Positions 14,246 through 22,850 of a stretch of 29,426 nucleotides of DNA are shown here, one piece after another. A model generated the notes under the pieces. The model was not told where the DNA came from. It worked only from the letters and a program-made list of their open reading frames with translations, and did not search any database. Source of the DNA: Brucellaceae bacterium (GTDB taxonomy: Bacteria > Pseudomonadota > Alphaproteobacteria > Rhizobiales > Rhizobiaceae). Positions within the stretch are counted from its first letter, which is position 1. The number at the start of each line of letters is the position of its first letter. A program made the translations under genes and the position numbers. Location of the stretch: the NCBI GenBank assembly GCA_020637755.1, contig JACKJW010000022.1, forward strand, positions 1-29,426, read 5' to 3'.

Positions 14246-16255
14246 ATGAGACAGAGATTGCACCTTTTGGCCCTTGTCTTCGGCCTGGCCATGACAGCGG
14301 GCGCCGGAGCGCAGGAGGCCCCGCCGCTGATGGATGCGGGCGTCAGCGCCGTGACCGGTTTTTCCGGAACGGTGCAGGCGCGCAAGCATGACCGGCTTTC
14401 CACTCCGCTCGATGAAACCTTTCTCGATGGCAACGGCGCTGTGCTGAAAGTCCTCGACATGACGGCACCGGGCCATGTCTGGGACGGGCGTTTCGACGCC
14501 GCAGTGCCAGAACGCTTGATGGTGAGTGCGCGCGAGACGGGTCAGGTTTTCGGGCTCGCCCTCGACGACGGCAGGCCGGAAGAGGCCGGACGCGTCCACC
14601 CCAACATTTACGCCACCGCGACATCAGCCTTCGGACTGAACATCGTGATCCCGGATGCTGACAGCGACGGCTTGCCCGAACGGGTGAAGACAGGCCAGCC
14701 GGGTGCCGTCTGGATGGACTTCCAGTGGGGACGTGCTGAAGGCGCAGGCCCTGGCTCGATCTGGAAGGTTGACGGCAAGACCCGCACCGTCATCCTGTTT
14801 GCCAATGTGATGCTCGACGGGCGGGCCAACAGTGGGGCAGGGCTGGGCAACATCGCCTTTGATGCTGCGAGCGGCCAGCTTTTCGTGTCGGACCGGGAAA
14901 CCGGCATGATCCACCGCTTCGGCCTGACAGGAAATGATCTCGGCCATTTCGACCACGGCGTAGATGGCCGCAGGGCAGCTGGGCTCAGCGAAGTCGCCTT
15001 TGATCCGGCTTCGGCGCTGGATGTTACCGCCAGTGGTTTCGACACTGAAGACCCGGAAACCTGGAATTACGCCGCACCGGAGCGCCGCATCTGGGGGCTG
15101 GCCGTGCATGATGGGCGGCTGTTCTATGCGGTTGCAAAGGGAGAGTCTTCCGGCGGGCCGCAAATCTGGTCTATCGGAATTGACAGCCGCACCGGTGCCT
15201 TCCTTGACGATCCGCGCTGGGAGCTTGACGTCTGGCGGGATGGCCCGGCGCTTGAGGTCTCCGACATCGCGTTTTCGGCTGAAGGGGCGATGATCCTGGC
15301 GCAGCGCGGCGAGCAAACCGCAGCCTACGACTATTCAACCTTCATCAAGCCGCGCAAGGCGCGCGTTTACCGCCATTGGCTTGAAAACCCCGATGACCCG
15401 GCGACACCCAGCCGCTGGATTGCCGAGCCGGAAGAATATGCGGCGGGTTTCCAGCCTGACCATCGCAACAGCAATGGCGGGGTGGCGCTGGGTTACGGCT
15501 TTGATGCGCGCGGGCGCATCAACCGTGCGGCATGCGGTGCATCGGTGTGGATGAGCGGCGAGGCGCTGCGCATCAACCAGTCGCTGCGCCCATCGCTTGA
15601 AGCCGCTGGCGAAATGATCGTGCATGGCGTGCAGGTGTCTCCGTTCCGCCCGGTGCGGGATTTCAACACGCCGCCATGGGCCGGGTATTACGCCGATTTT
15701 GACGGGCGCTTTCGCGATCCGCAGGTCACCGGCCATCTCGGCGATGTCGAGGTCTACATGCCGGGCTGCGAGGGGCAGGCCGTGGCCTCCAACTATCCCT
15801 ACGAGCCATGGTGGACGACGAGCTGGACGTCCAACTGGGCGGATACGGACGGCTACGGTCCGGGTTGCACGGGACCGGAATGCGGCACGCCGCCCTGCTG
15901 GGTGACGGGAACCTGCCCACCGCCGCCAAGCGCCTGCGCGGAGATTGAGACGAAGCTCACCTGTGATCCCAAGACAGGGCTGTGGACACTCGCCACGTCG
16001 GTGAGCGGGCAGGGCGGCTTTGCGCCCGACAGCCTGAAGGTCACCACCGATGCGCCCGGTGTTTCCATTGCTGGAGGCCCGGTGCTGCCGCTCAACCCGG
16101 CGAAGATCACGCTTTCCGGTGCGTCCCCGTCACAACCCGTCACGCTCTATATGTGCGCCTTCGTGAAGGCCGAGATGGAAAGCGGCAAACCGGCCGATTG
16201 CTGCCGTGTGACCGCTGCGGTCGCCATGCCCGGCGAAGCCTGCGGCAAGAAGTGA
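14246..16255 (+). CDS. Secreted propeller-like protein with Trp/Cys-rich linker and Cys module
   Basis: This exported 669-residue protein of unknown function has a signal peptide (about 1-22, AGAGA then QEAPP). Residues about 30-510 carry repeated strand-rich units such as GLGNIAFDAASGQLFVSDRE, GLSEVAFDPAS, IWGLAVHDGRLFYAVAKGE and VSDIAFSAEGAMILAQRGE, the pattern of a beta-propeller. PDADSDGLPE near 137-146 looks like a calcium-binding DxDxDG loop. Residues 516-563 form a linker unusually rich in Trp, Tyr, Cys and Pro (W522, W523, W527, W531, W552; C541, C546, C551, C557). Residues 564-666 are a Cys-containing module shared with the next gene product. The ATG has GGAGG 6 nt upstream. The next gene starts 10 nt after the stop, so they are cotranscribed. 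Confidence 0.8.
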   Translation: MRQRLHLLALVFGLAMTAGAGAQEAPPLMDAGVSAVTGFSGTVQARKHDRLSTPLDETFLDGNGAVLKVLDMTAPGHVWDGRFDAAVPERLMVSARETGQVFGLALDDGRPEEAGRVHPNIYATATSAFGLNIVIPDADSDGLPERVKTGQPGAVWMDFQWGRAEGAGPGSIWKVDGKTRTVILFANVMLDGRANSGAGLGNIAFDAASGQLFVSDRETGMIHRFGLTGNDLGHFDHGVDGRRAAGLSEVAFDPASALDVTASGFDTEDPETWNYAAPERRIWGLAVHDGRLFYAVAKGESSGGPQIWSIGIDSRTGAFLDDPRWELDVWRDGPALEVSDIAFSAEGAMILAQRGEQTAAYDYSTFIKPRKARVYRHWLENPDDPATPSRWIAEPEEYAAGFQPDHRNSNGGVALGYGFDARGRINRAACGASVWMSGEALRINQSLRPSLEAAGEMIVHGVQVSPFRPVRDFNTPPWAGYYADFDGRFRDPQVTGHLGDVEVYMPGCEGQAVASNYPYEPWWTTSWTSNWADTDGYGPGCTGPECGTPPCWVTGTCPPPPSACAEIETKLTCDPKTGLWTLATSVSGQGGFAPDSLKVTTDAPGVSIAGGPVLPLNPAKITLSGASPSQPVTLYMCAFVKAEMESGKPADCCRVTAAVAMPGEACGKK

Positions 16256-16265
16256 GGATAAAGCC

Positions 16266-19200
16266 ATGACACAGAACTCATCATCCAACCTCACGCCAAG
16301 CCTTGCGAAATGGCTTCTCCGGCCTTTGGCGGGCTCCGTCTTCGTGCTCGCGTCAATGGCGGGAAACGGCCAGCTGTTCGCCGCCAACCTGATTGCAAAT
16401 CCGGGCTTCGAGAACAGCCCGCCGTCTGTGATGGGCAACAATATCGGCCATGCGGTGGCGCCGTGGATTGTCGGCAGCGGATCGAGCCCGAACGTGGTGA
16501 AAGTGGACGGCCCCGGCGGCTATGACTACTACGCCAACGGACCGGAATCCGACGGCACGGCGCCGGGAGCAGGGAAGGCGCAGCATTATCTCGACATCGC
16601 CAACGGCTCCAATGTCCTCTACCAGAGCTTTGAGGCTCCGGCCTGCAAGGGTGCACCTGCCGGATCGGTGGCGACCGTCAGCTTTTCGGGAAAATTCTCC
16701 ACCCGTGCAAATACGTCCGGCGATGCCAAGATCGAGATTCATGACGGCACCGGGCCTGGCGGCGCGCTGATTGCCAGCCAGTCGGGAAATCTTCCTGCCG
16801 GCAACTCGAAGACCGATCCCTGGAAGACCATATCCGGTACCGCATCCGTCACGCGGGGGTCCAGTTTCACCTATGTCGTGAGGATGGACAACAACATGAA
16901 CTTTGATGACGCGGTGGTGGAGATCAAGGCCGATCCCTGCGATCCCGATCATCATGGCGACGCGGACGATCCGGACAAGCCCCATGCCAGCCAGTGCTTG
17001 CGCATGGAGCCGAAGGTGAGTTGCGAGAACGGGCAGGTGCTCGTCACGCTCACGGCCTCCGCACCGGCCGGTTTCACGGGCAGTGAAATGGAGCTTTCCT
17101 GCCTGACGCCCGGTGTCACGGTGTCGCCGGACTATGTCTCACCCGTGACCGGCAACGAGACCTACGTGCTGTCCGGTGCGTCACCGGGCCAGACCGTGAC
17201 ACTGATGAGCACGGCCGTTGATGCCGGAGCGGGCTCACGCCCGGGGCTCGACCAGTGCTGCACCGGCGTCACCGAGATCACCATCCCGGATGACGAAGCC
17301 TGCAAGCCGAAAAAGCCCGAGATCAACATCGTGAAGGCATGCGAGCCGCTCGTGGAAACGGCCAAGGGCTACCAGTCGCATTGCACGATCACGGTCACGG
17401 GAAGCGGGCTGGAAGCCGGCGATCCGGTCGTTGTGGAGGAAAACCTCTCCGGCAATGGCACCATCACCGCCTTCGGCCCCGCCAATCCGGCGGATGGCTG
17501 GACCTGCGATCCGGTGTCCTCGGGCAACCCGCTTGGCTGCTCCATCGATGGCGCCGACCTGATGGCAGCGGGGGGGACATCGGTCATTGATGTGACGGTC
17601 ACCTTCCCGGACGAAGGCGCAGCGAAGGAGGCGGAAAATTGCGCCTCGGCCCTTGTGGATGCTGCAGGCCATGAAAGCCCCGGCAAGGAAGGCGAAGAAG
17701 CGAAGAGCTGCACGCACTTCACCGTGGACAAGCCGCAGAAGCCGGAACTCAAGGTGGAGAAGGCTTGCGGTCCTGCGCGGCCGGGGCATCCTCCCCATCG
17801 TTTCGTCGCCGACTGCACCATCACGGTTACCGGCACCAACCTGGCACCGGGAAGCACGGTGACCACGGGTGACCTGCTGAACGGCAACGGAACGATCACG
17901 GCAATCCAGCCTGCCAACCCGTCCGATCCCTGGACCTGTGATCCGGTTTCAGGCCCGCCACCGCTCGATTGCAGGATCAGCGGTGCCGATCTGACCACGC
18001 TTGGCGGGACTTCTGTCATCAATGTCACAGTCGGGTTTCCTGACCGGGGATCGGCGCTTGAGGCGCAGAACTGCGCCTTTGCCGAGGCTGCCGTTCCGGG
18101 GGCATCGAAGACCGAAGCCCGGCAAAGCTGCACCGGCTTCACTGTGGACGACAAGGAAGACCCGGTCGCGACGCATGACGTTGCCATTGCCAAGCGCTAT
18201 TCGACCGATGGAATCGACCTCGGACTGCCGACGCCCGGCTTCGAGATCACGGTCAATGACGTGGCCGGTACCTTGCAACCGGGTGACACGATCGTTGTGG
18301 ATGATGTCATCCCGGCGGGCATGAGCGCGCAATTGCCATCCGGCAGCGGATGGACGTGCGGAACGGCGACCAACGGCTACCAGTGCTCCTATGTCATTCC
18401 GTCCGACGGAACCATCACGCCCCTGGTGCTGATGGCGACCGGCGAGGATGGGTTGGAGAATTGTGCCGAGGTCACGGCCTACCAGGGTTCCACCTCCAAC
18501 CCCCATGCGGAGACTGTCACCAACAACAACAAGGCCTGTGCCAGCATTTCGGGCAAGGGCGATGATGTGCACGAGGACACCAAATCCAAGCGCAATCTGA
18601 CCATGGAGAAGAAGCAGATCGAAGGAAGCTGTACGAAGGACGGGCTGTGCCAGTTTGCGCTGACCGTTACCAATACCGGCGATACGGCGGTGAACCTGCC
18701 ACAGGTCACGGACACGGTATCTCCGGCAACGGGCGTGCAACTGGTCTCGGCATCGGCGGGCTGGTCCTGCATGCAGGGTTCGGGCGGGCAGATCGTCTGT
18801 ACGCCTCAGCCGGCAGTGACGCTCCAGCCCGGTCAGCAGGTCACGGTGGTTGTCACCGTGCGCATCGCACCTTCGGCAACGGGGCGCTATTCCAACTGCG
18901 CTGTGCTGCAATGGATCGGGATTGCCATTCCGGACATCCGCTCGCTCCAGCAGGCTCTCGCAGAACAGGGTTTTGATCCGGGGCTGGTGGATGGCGCCAT
19001 GGGCGGCAAGACCCGCGAGGCGATTGCGCAGGCCCAAAGGGCACATGGCCTGCCCGTTACCGGCAAAGCGGATGCCCGGCTTTTCGGGATATTGACGGGC
19101 CACCAGGTTCCACTCAACTTCGGTGACGACGATGCGTCCGACGACAAGGCGTGCGTGCCGGTGAACAGGCAAAGGCCCATCACCGACATCGACAAGCCGG

Positions 19201-19748
19201 TGATCGTGGTGACGCCGCCAACCCGCCTGGCCTGTGATCCGCAATCCGCGGTCCAACGTGGCAAGTCCTGTGCCTGCCGGTTCGGCGGAGCGGTCAAGGT
19301 ATCGCCGACGGCCTGCGCCTGCCCGAGGGGTAGCGAGTTTGACGCCAGGCGTGGACGCTGCATGGCGATCGACACAGGACTGGCCTGCGATCCCAAGTCT
19401 GCGGTCAAACGGGGCCAAGCCTGTGCCTGCCGGTTCGGTGGAGCGGTGAAGGTATCGCCGACGGCCTGTGCTTGCCCGAGGGGAACGGAGTTTGACGCCA
19501 GGCGCGGACGCTGCGGGCCGGTCATCGAATTGCCGCGCTGCGTTCCGCCGGCCCGCCCGGTGAAGGGTTCACCCGGTTGCGCGTGCCCGCGAGGGTTTGA
19601 GATCAATACTCCGTTCTCATGCACCCGCATCCGCAAGACCGACCGGCCGGACAAGGGACACGGCAATCCGGTCAAGGGTCGCGGTGAGCCAGGCAGGCAG
19701 GAAGGCACCGGCATTCCCATCCTGCCGAAAATTCCGGGAGTTCGGTAA
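16266..19748 (+). CDS. Giant secreted Cys-rich multidomain protein with DUF11-like repeats and PG-binding domain
   Basis: The product has 1160 residues and a signal peptide ending near LFA (residue 39). Layout: a jelly-roll-like N-terminal domain starting NLIANPGFENS, as in carbohydrate-binding modules of surface proteins (about 40-225); an Asp/His-rich linker; the Cys module shared with the upstream gene product (244-346); two closely similar Ig-like repeats each with KAC, CTITVTG, WTCDPVS and GADL blocks (about 350-490 and 493-630); two DUF11-type domains (about 635-890), the last with TVTNTGDTAVNLPQVTDTVS; a PG_binding_1 domain (about 893-950, IRSLQQALAEQGFDPGLVDG); then two near-identical Cys-rich repeats at 988-1032 and 1039-1083 and a degenerate third. 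GAGG lies 8 nt before the ATG. A wall-bound adhesin or matrix protein is the likely class; the exact function is unknown. Confidence 0.85.
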   Translation: MTQNSSSNLTPSLAKWLLRPLAGSVFVLASMAGNGQLFAANLIANPGFENSPPSVMGNNIGHAVAPWIVGSGSSPNVVKVDGPGGYDYYANGPESDGTAPGAGKAQHYLDIANGSNVLYQSFEAPACKGAPAGSVATVSFSGKFSTRANTSGDAKIEIHDGTGPGGALIASQSGNLPAGNSKTDPWKTISGTASVTRGSSFTYVVRMDNNMNFDDAVVEIKADPCDPDHHGDADDPDKPHASQCLRMEPKVSCENGQVLVTLTASAPAGFTGSEMELSCLTPGVTVSPDYVSPVTGNETYVLSGASPGQTVTLMSTAVDAGAGSRPGLDQCCTGVTEITIPDDEACKPKKPEINIVKACEPLVETAKGYQSHCTITVTGSGLEAGDPVVVEENLSGNGTITAFGPANPADGWTCDPVSSGNPLGCSIDGADLMAAGGTSVIDVTVTFPDEGAAKEAENCASALVDAAGHESPGKEGEEAKSCTHFTVDKPQKPELKVEKACGPARPGHPPHRFVADCTITVTGTNLAPGSTVTTGDLLNGNGTITAIQPANPSDPWTCDPVSGPPPLDCRISGADLTTLGGTSVINVTVGFPDRGSALEAQNCAFAEAAVPGASKTEARQSCTGFTVDDKEDPVATHDVAIAKRYSTDGIDLGLPTPGFEITVNDVAGTLQPGDTIVVDDVIPAGMSAQLPSGSGWTCGTATNGYQCSYVIPSDGTITPLVLMATGEDGLENCAEVTAYQGSTSNPHAETVTNNNKACASISGKGDDVHEDTKSKRNLTMEKKQIEGSCTKDGLCQFALTVTNTGDTAVNLPQVTDTVSPATGVQLVSASAGWSCMQGSGGQIVCTPQPAVTLQPGQQVTVVVTVRIAPSATGRYSNCAVLQWIGIAIPDIRSLQQALAEQGFDPGLVDGAMGGKTREAIAQAQRAHGLPVTGKADARLFGILTGHQVPLNFGDDDASDDKACVPVNRQRPITDIDKPVIVVTPPTRLACDPQSAVQRGKSCACRFGGAVKVSPTACACPRGSEFDARRGRCMAIDTGLACDPKSAVKRGQACACRFGGAVKVSPTACACPRGTEFDARRGRCGPVIELPRCVPPARPVKGSPGCACPRGFEINTPFSCTRIRKTDRPDKGHGNPVKGRGEPGRQEGTGIPILPKIPGVR
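19227..19514 (+). repeat. Two 135-nt tandem coding repeats (153-nt period)
   Basis: Copies at 19227-19361 and 19380-19514 each encode a 45-residue unit LACDP..CACRFGGAVKVSPT..CACPRG..EFDARRGRC. Only a few codons differ, several of them at silent sites. An 18-nt spacer separates them. A shorter degenerate third unit follows (C..GCACPRGFEIN..C). The close DNA match points to recent duplication or gene conversion. Confidence 0.85.
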
Positions 19749-19761
19749 TAGTAATGTACGA

Positions 19762-19800
19762 GGCGGCGCCGGAAACGGCGCCGTTTCTTTTTGCTTTTTT
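19762..19800 (+). terminator. Strong Rho-independent terminator of the exported-protein operon
   Basis: An 8-bp stem CGGCGCCG/CGGCGCCG (19764-19771 and 19776-19783) closes a GAAA tetraloop and is followed by a T-rich tail (TTTCTTTTT and TTTTTT). It stands 15 nt after the stop of the 1160-residue protein. The opposite strand has no T run, so it acts rightward only. Confidence 0.88.
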
Positions 19801-19826
19801 GGGCGGGATTTGGCTCGGACGGGCAC

Positions 19827-21044
19827 CTATCCCTCCGCGTTGTCGGCCTCCACGGCTGCGGCGATTTCGCGGAACACGTCCGGCCAGGCGGCATAGACGC
19901 GGCGCCAGTTCGGGATGAAGGGGGTTGCCGAGGGTGCGTCGTAATAGGTTTCGCCGGCGCTCATGATGTTGGCAGCGAAGAGTTCCACCGCCAGTTCCTC
20001 CTTGTGGCGGTCAAGCGTCAGTCCGTTGAAGACGGCATCGGCATGATAGCTCTCGATCATGTCGAGCGCGGTGCGATAGTAGGCGGCCTTCACTGCCCGC
20101 AGCGTGGATTTGGAAATGACCATGCCCTCGGTCGCCAGCTTGCGCAGGATCGCCTTCACGATGTCGGTGGACATGCGCGACAGGCCCTTCGAAGCGTCCT
20201 CGGCGGAAAGGTCCTGATGCTTGTGGTCATAGATGTCGGCGATGTCGACCTGGCAGATCTGGCGCTGCGAGGTGTTGCGGCGCAGTTCCGAAAGAAAGCC
20301 GATTTCCAGGCCCCAGTCTGAAGGAATGCGGATGTCGGGAACGACCTCCATGCGCATGGCGAATTCGCCCGAGAGCGGGTAGCGGAAGGAGGACAGGTAG
20401 CGGGTATAGTTGTGCGGGCCGCAGGTCAGTTCCAGCGCTTCCAGGAAGGGCGTCACCAGCAGGCGGCAGACGCGTCCGTTCAGCGTGTTGTTGGCCACGC
20501 GTGAATAGTAGCCCTTGGCGAAGAGATAGGGGAAATCCGGGTTCAGCACCGGGTAGACAAGGCGGGCCAGCATGGCGCGGTCATAGGTGGCAATGTCGCA
20601 ATCATGCAGGGCGATGGCCTTGCTGCGCTGGGCGGCCAGCGCATAACCCATCATGTACCAGACGTTGCGGCCCTTGCCGAGTTCCTGCGGGGCAAGGCCC
20701 TCGGCATCGAGGCGGTCATGGATCGCCATCATGCGGGGGCCGTCGTTCCAGATCACCCGGTGGTGCTGCGGCAGACCGGAAAAGAAGGATCGGGCATAGG
20801 CATATTGGTCACGATCTGCCCGGTCGAGGCCGATATAGATTTCAGAAATCCATGGCACGCCCTTCAACACATCGACAATTTCCGGCAGGGCCTCGCCCTC
20901 CAGCTCCGAGAAGAGCGAGGGCAGGGTGAGCGTGACCGGGCGGATACGGGCAAAACGCGTCACTTCAGCCTCCAGTTCGGCAAGCGGCCTGCGGGTCAGG
21001 TTGTGCAGCGTGGTGACAGCGCCGGTCTGGTGAAAATCGCTCAT
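19827..21044 (-). CDS. gpgS: Glucosyl-3-phosphoglycerate synthase, GT81 family
   Basis: This cytosolic glycosyltransferase of 405 residues transfers glucose from an NDP-sugar to 3-phosphoglycerate, the first step of glucosylglycerate synthesis. Family features are LPSLFSELEG (41-50), GKGRNVWYMMGYAL (123-136), the metal-binding DCD at 148-150 in ALHDCDI, SGEFAMR (225-231), PSDWGLEIGFLSEL (241-254) and DIYDHKHQ (270-277). Length and motif order agree with GT81 synthases of bacteria and archaea. The start at 21044 gives MSDFHQTGAVTTLHN with GGAAGGA upstream; a longer open frame to 21281 overlaps the phosphatase gene and is not used. The gene begins 16 nt after the phosphatase stop, forming an operon. 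Confidence 0.88.
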   Translation of the reverse strand: MSDFHQTGAVTTLHNLTRRPLAELEAEVTRFARIRPVTLTLPSLFSELEGEALPEIVDVLKGVPWISEIYIGLDRADRDQYAYARSFFSGLPQHHRVIWNDGPRMMAIHDRLDAEGLAPQELGKGRNVWYMMGYALAAQRSKAIALHDCDIATYDRAMLARLVYPVLNPDFPYLFAKGYYSRVANNTLNGRVCRLLVTPFLEALELTCGPHNYTRYLSSFRYPLSGEFAMRMEVVPDIRIPSDWGLEIGFLSELRRNTSQRQICQVDIADIYDHKHQDLSAEDASKGLSRMSTDIVKAILRKLATEGMVISKSTLRAVKAAYYRTALDMIESYHADAVFNGLTLDRHKEELAVELFAANIMSAGETYYDAPSATPFIPNWRRVYAAWPDVFREIAAAVEADNAEG

Positions 21045-21060
21045 GCGTGATGGTCCTTCC

Positions 21061-21825
21061 TCATGGTTCGGCGGTCCGCCCGATGATGTCCAGCATGGCC
21101 GCGTTCCATCCGGCCGGGCCGGGCAGAAGGGTGCGGCGGATGCGGCCCTCGCGCTCGCCTGCCAGTTCCGGGAGCGGCGCATGGGCGGGGTTGGAGACGA
21201 CGATGCCGGTATCGGCCGCCTGCAACAGGGTGATGTCATTGGGCGCGTCGCCCAGTGCGATGACAGGCGGGGTGGCGCCAAGCCGGGCGATCACCTCAGC
21301 CATGCGGTCTGCCTTGGAGGCGCCGCGCGACAGGGTGAGGAACCGCCCGCCGGCGACGGCGGAAATACCGGCAGCCGACAGGGCAGCGACGAAGGCGTCC
21401 TGTTCGTCCGCGCTGCCCGAAAACAGGCCCGGCTCGGAAAATTGCCGGTTGCGCGCGCGCCGCGCCGCATCAGGACCCAATCCGGTCAGGGCGGACACCT
21501 CGGCATCGGTCAGGTCGCCAAAGCCGGTGAACTGTGCACCCAGGCTGCCCGGCAGAGCTTCAAGCGCGGCACGGATGGCGGTGTAATCGCTGCGCTCTGA
21601 ATCGCCGCTGCCGTTCAGCATGAGGCCTGCCCCGTTTTCCACTATGGCCGGACCCGACAGGCCGAGTTCCCGCATCAGGGGACCAAGCTCGGCCGCGGTC
21701 TTGCTGGTGGCCGGGATGACGGGCACCCCCAAGATCCTGAGGCGATCCAGCGCCGGGCGGGCTGCTTCCGCCGAATAGGTCTCATGGTCAAGCAGCGTGC
21801 CGTCGAGGTCGGTGAAGACGATCAT
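21061..21825 (-). CDS. gpgP: Mannosyl/glucosyl-3-phosphoglycerate phosphatase (HAD-IIB)
   Basis: This cytosolic 254-residue HAD phosphatase is of the MPGP group. Motif I is FTDLDGTLLD with D6 and D8; motif II is S41 in PATSKTAAE; the lysine is K171 in LSRGASKADRM; motif IV is LGDAPNDITLL with D193 and D197. The phrase GGRFLTLSRGASKA is typical of mannosyl-3-phosphoglycerate phosphatases. With the GT81 synthase as its operon partner the natural substrate is most likely glucosyl-3-phosphoglycerate, giving glucosylglycerate and phosphate. The start ATG at 21825 has only a short GGGA ahead of it. Confidence 0.85.
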   Translation of the reverse strand: MIVFTDLDGTLLDHETYSAEAARPALDRLRILGVPVIPATSKTAAELGPLMRELGLSGPAIVENGAGLMLNGSGDSERSDYTAIRAALEALPGSLGAQFTGFGDLTDAEVSALTGLGPDAARRARNRQFSEPGLFSGSADEQDAFVAALSAAGISAVAGGRFLTLSRGASKADRMAEVIARLGATPPVIALGDAPNDITLLQAADTGIVVSNPAHAPLPELAGEREGRIRRTLLPGPAGWNAAMLDIIGRTAEP

Positions 21826-21909
21826 GGTCCCACTATAGGGCGGCAGCCCGGGGGTTCAACATGATGCGGCGCAATAGGCGGGGACAGGGCGCGGGTGTTG
21901 CGCGATCCG

Positions 21910-22695
21910 TCAGCGCGCGTTTTTGGCCACCCAGGCCTTCCACTCGGAAACCGAACCGCGGAAGGCGTTGATGTCGGCATTGCCCGAGACGCCCGGCACC
22001 CTGCCGGTGCCGGTATATTGCCAGAAGGTCCATGGCTGACCGGGATATTTTTCCGACGGGTGCCCGGCCACCGAGCGCAGCCAGAATTGCACGCCCTTGA
22101 CCAGCCAGAGCTGGTTCTCGCCATAAAAATCCACCGTGGTGTAGACGATGGGCGTCTTGCGGTAGTGGCGGCCCACAATCGAGATGAAGACCTCCATCTC
22201 CTTGCGCACGGCATCGGGCTCGGGCCGGAACTTGCAGGAGGGTGACTTGTGGTTCCACTCCATGTCGAGCACCGGCGGCAAGGTGCCGGCCACCACCGGC
22301 ACATGCTTCTTGAACCAGGCGGCCTGCTCGAAGGCGGGCCGGCAGAAATAGAAGAAGTGATAGGCCCCGCGCGGAATGCCGGCTGCGCGCGCTCCGGCCC
22401 AATGCTGGAAGAAAAGGTCGTCCACCCGGTCACCGCCTTCGGTCGCCTTGATGAAGGCGAAGGACACGCCGCCGGCCTTGGCCTGGTTCCAGTTGACCGG
22501 TCCCTGATACTTGGCCAGGTCAATGCCATGCACCGGATAGTTCCAGGGCGTTGTGCCGGTCCACTCGTGGGGGTCGTTGTCGCCGAAGCGCGGGTTGGAA
22601 ACGGCGACGCGAAGGTCAAGCGCCTGTTCCACATTGGTGGAAGTGCAGGCCGACAGGAAGGCGGCAAGGGCAAGCAGGGCAGGGCGCAGGCGCAT
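21910..22695 (-). CDS. GH25 lysozyme-family lipoprotein
   Basis: This envelope muramidase of 261 residues has a lipoprotein signal, MRLRPALLALAAFLSAC, with the lipidated cysteine C17. The GH25 fold is seen from HGIDLAKYQGPVNW (D59), through FAFIKATEGG and GAYHFFYF, to the catalytic pair in PVLDMEW (D144, E146) and the C-terminal WQYTGTGRVPGVSGNADINAF. The family cleaves the beta-1,4 bond between MurNAc and GlcNAc. The start at 22695 is preferred over an in-frame ATG 33 nt upstream because it gives a proper lipoprotein signal and has GGAG just ahead. The stop is 84 nt before the phosphatase start; cotranscription is possible. Confidence 0.9.
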   Translation of the reverse strand: MRLRPALLALAAFLSACTSTNVEQALDLRVAVSNPRFGDNDPHEWTGTTPWNYPVHGIDLAKYQGPVNWNQAKAGGVSFAFIKATEGGDRVDDLFFQHWAGARAAGIPRGAYHFFYFCRPAFEQAAWFKKHVPVVAGTLPPVLDMEWNHKSPSCKFRPEPDAVRKEMEVFISIVGRHYRKTPIVYTTVDFYGENQLWLVKGVQFWLRSVAGHPSEKYPGQPWTFWQYTGTGRVPGVSGNADINAFRGSVSEWKAWVAKNAR

Positions 22696-22850
22696 GATGC
22701 TCCGGTGTCGAATCGCTGTGACGTGCATCGCCCCAACCTATGCGAAAGCTCGCCCAGCGTCACCCGTCATGCCCCTTGATCGTGGCCGCGCAATCCGCTT
22801 GGCTTGCGCGGGGCAAGGCCTGCGGCTGGCAGGCGGGGAGGCAATTCAGG

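Noticed and set aside
17949..19418. A 489-codon minus-strand frame within the giant Cys-rich protein gene
   Set aside because: Shadow frame rich in Arg and His; it lies across recognisable plus-strand domains.
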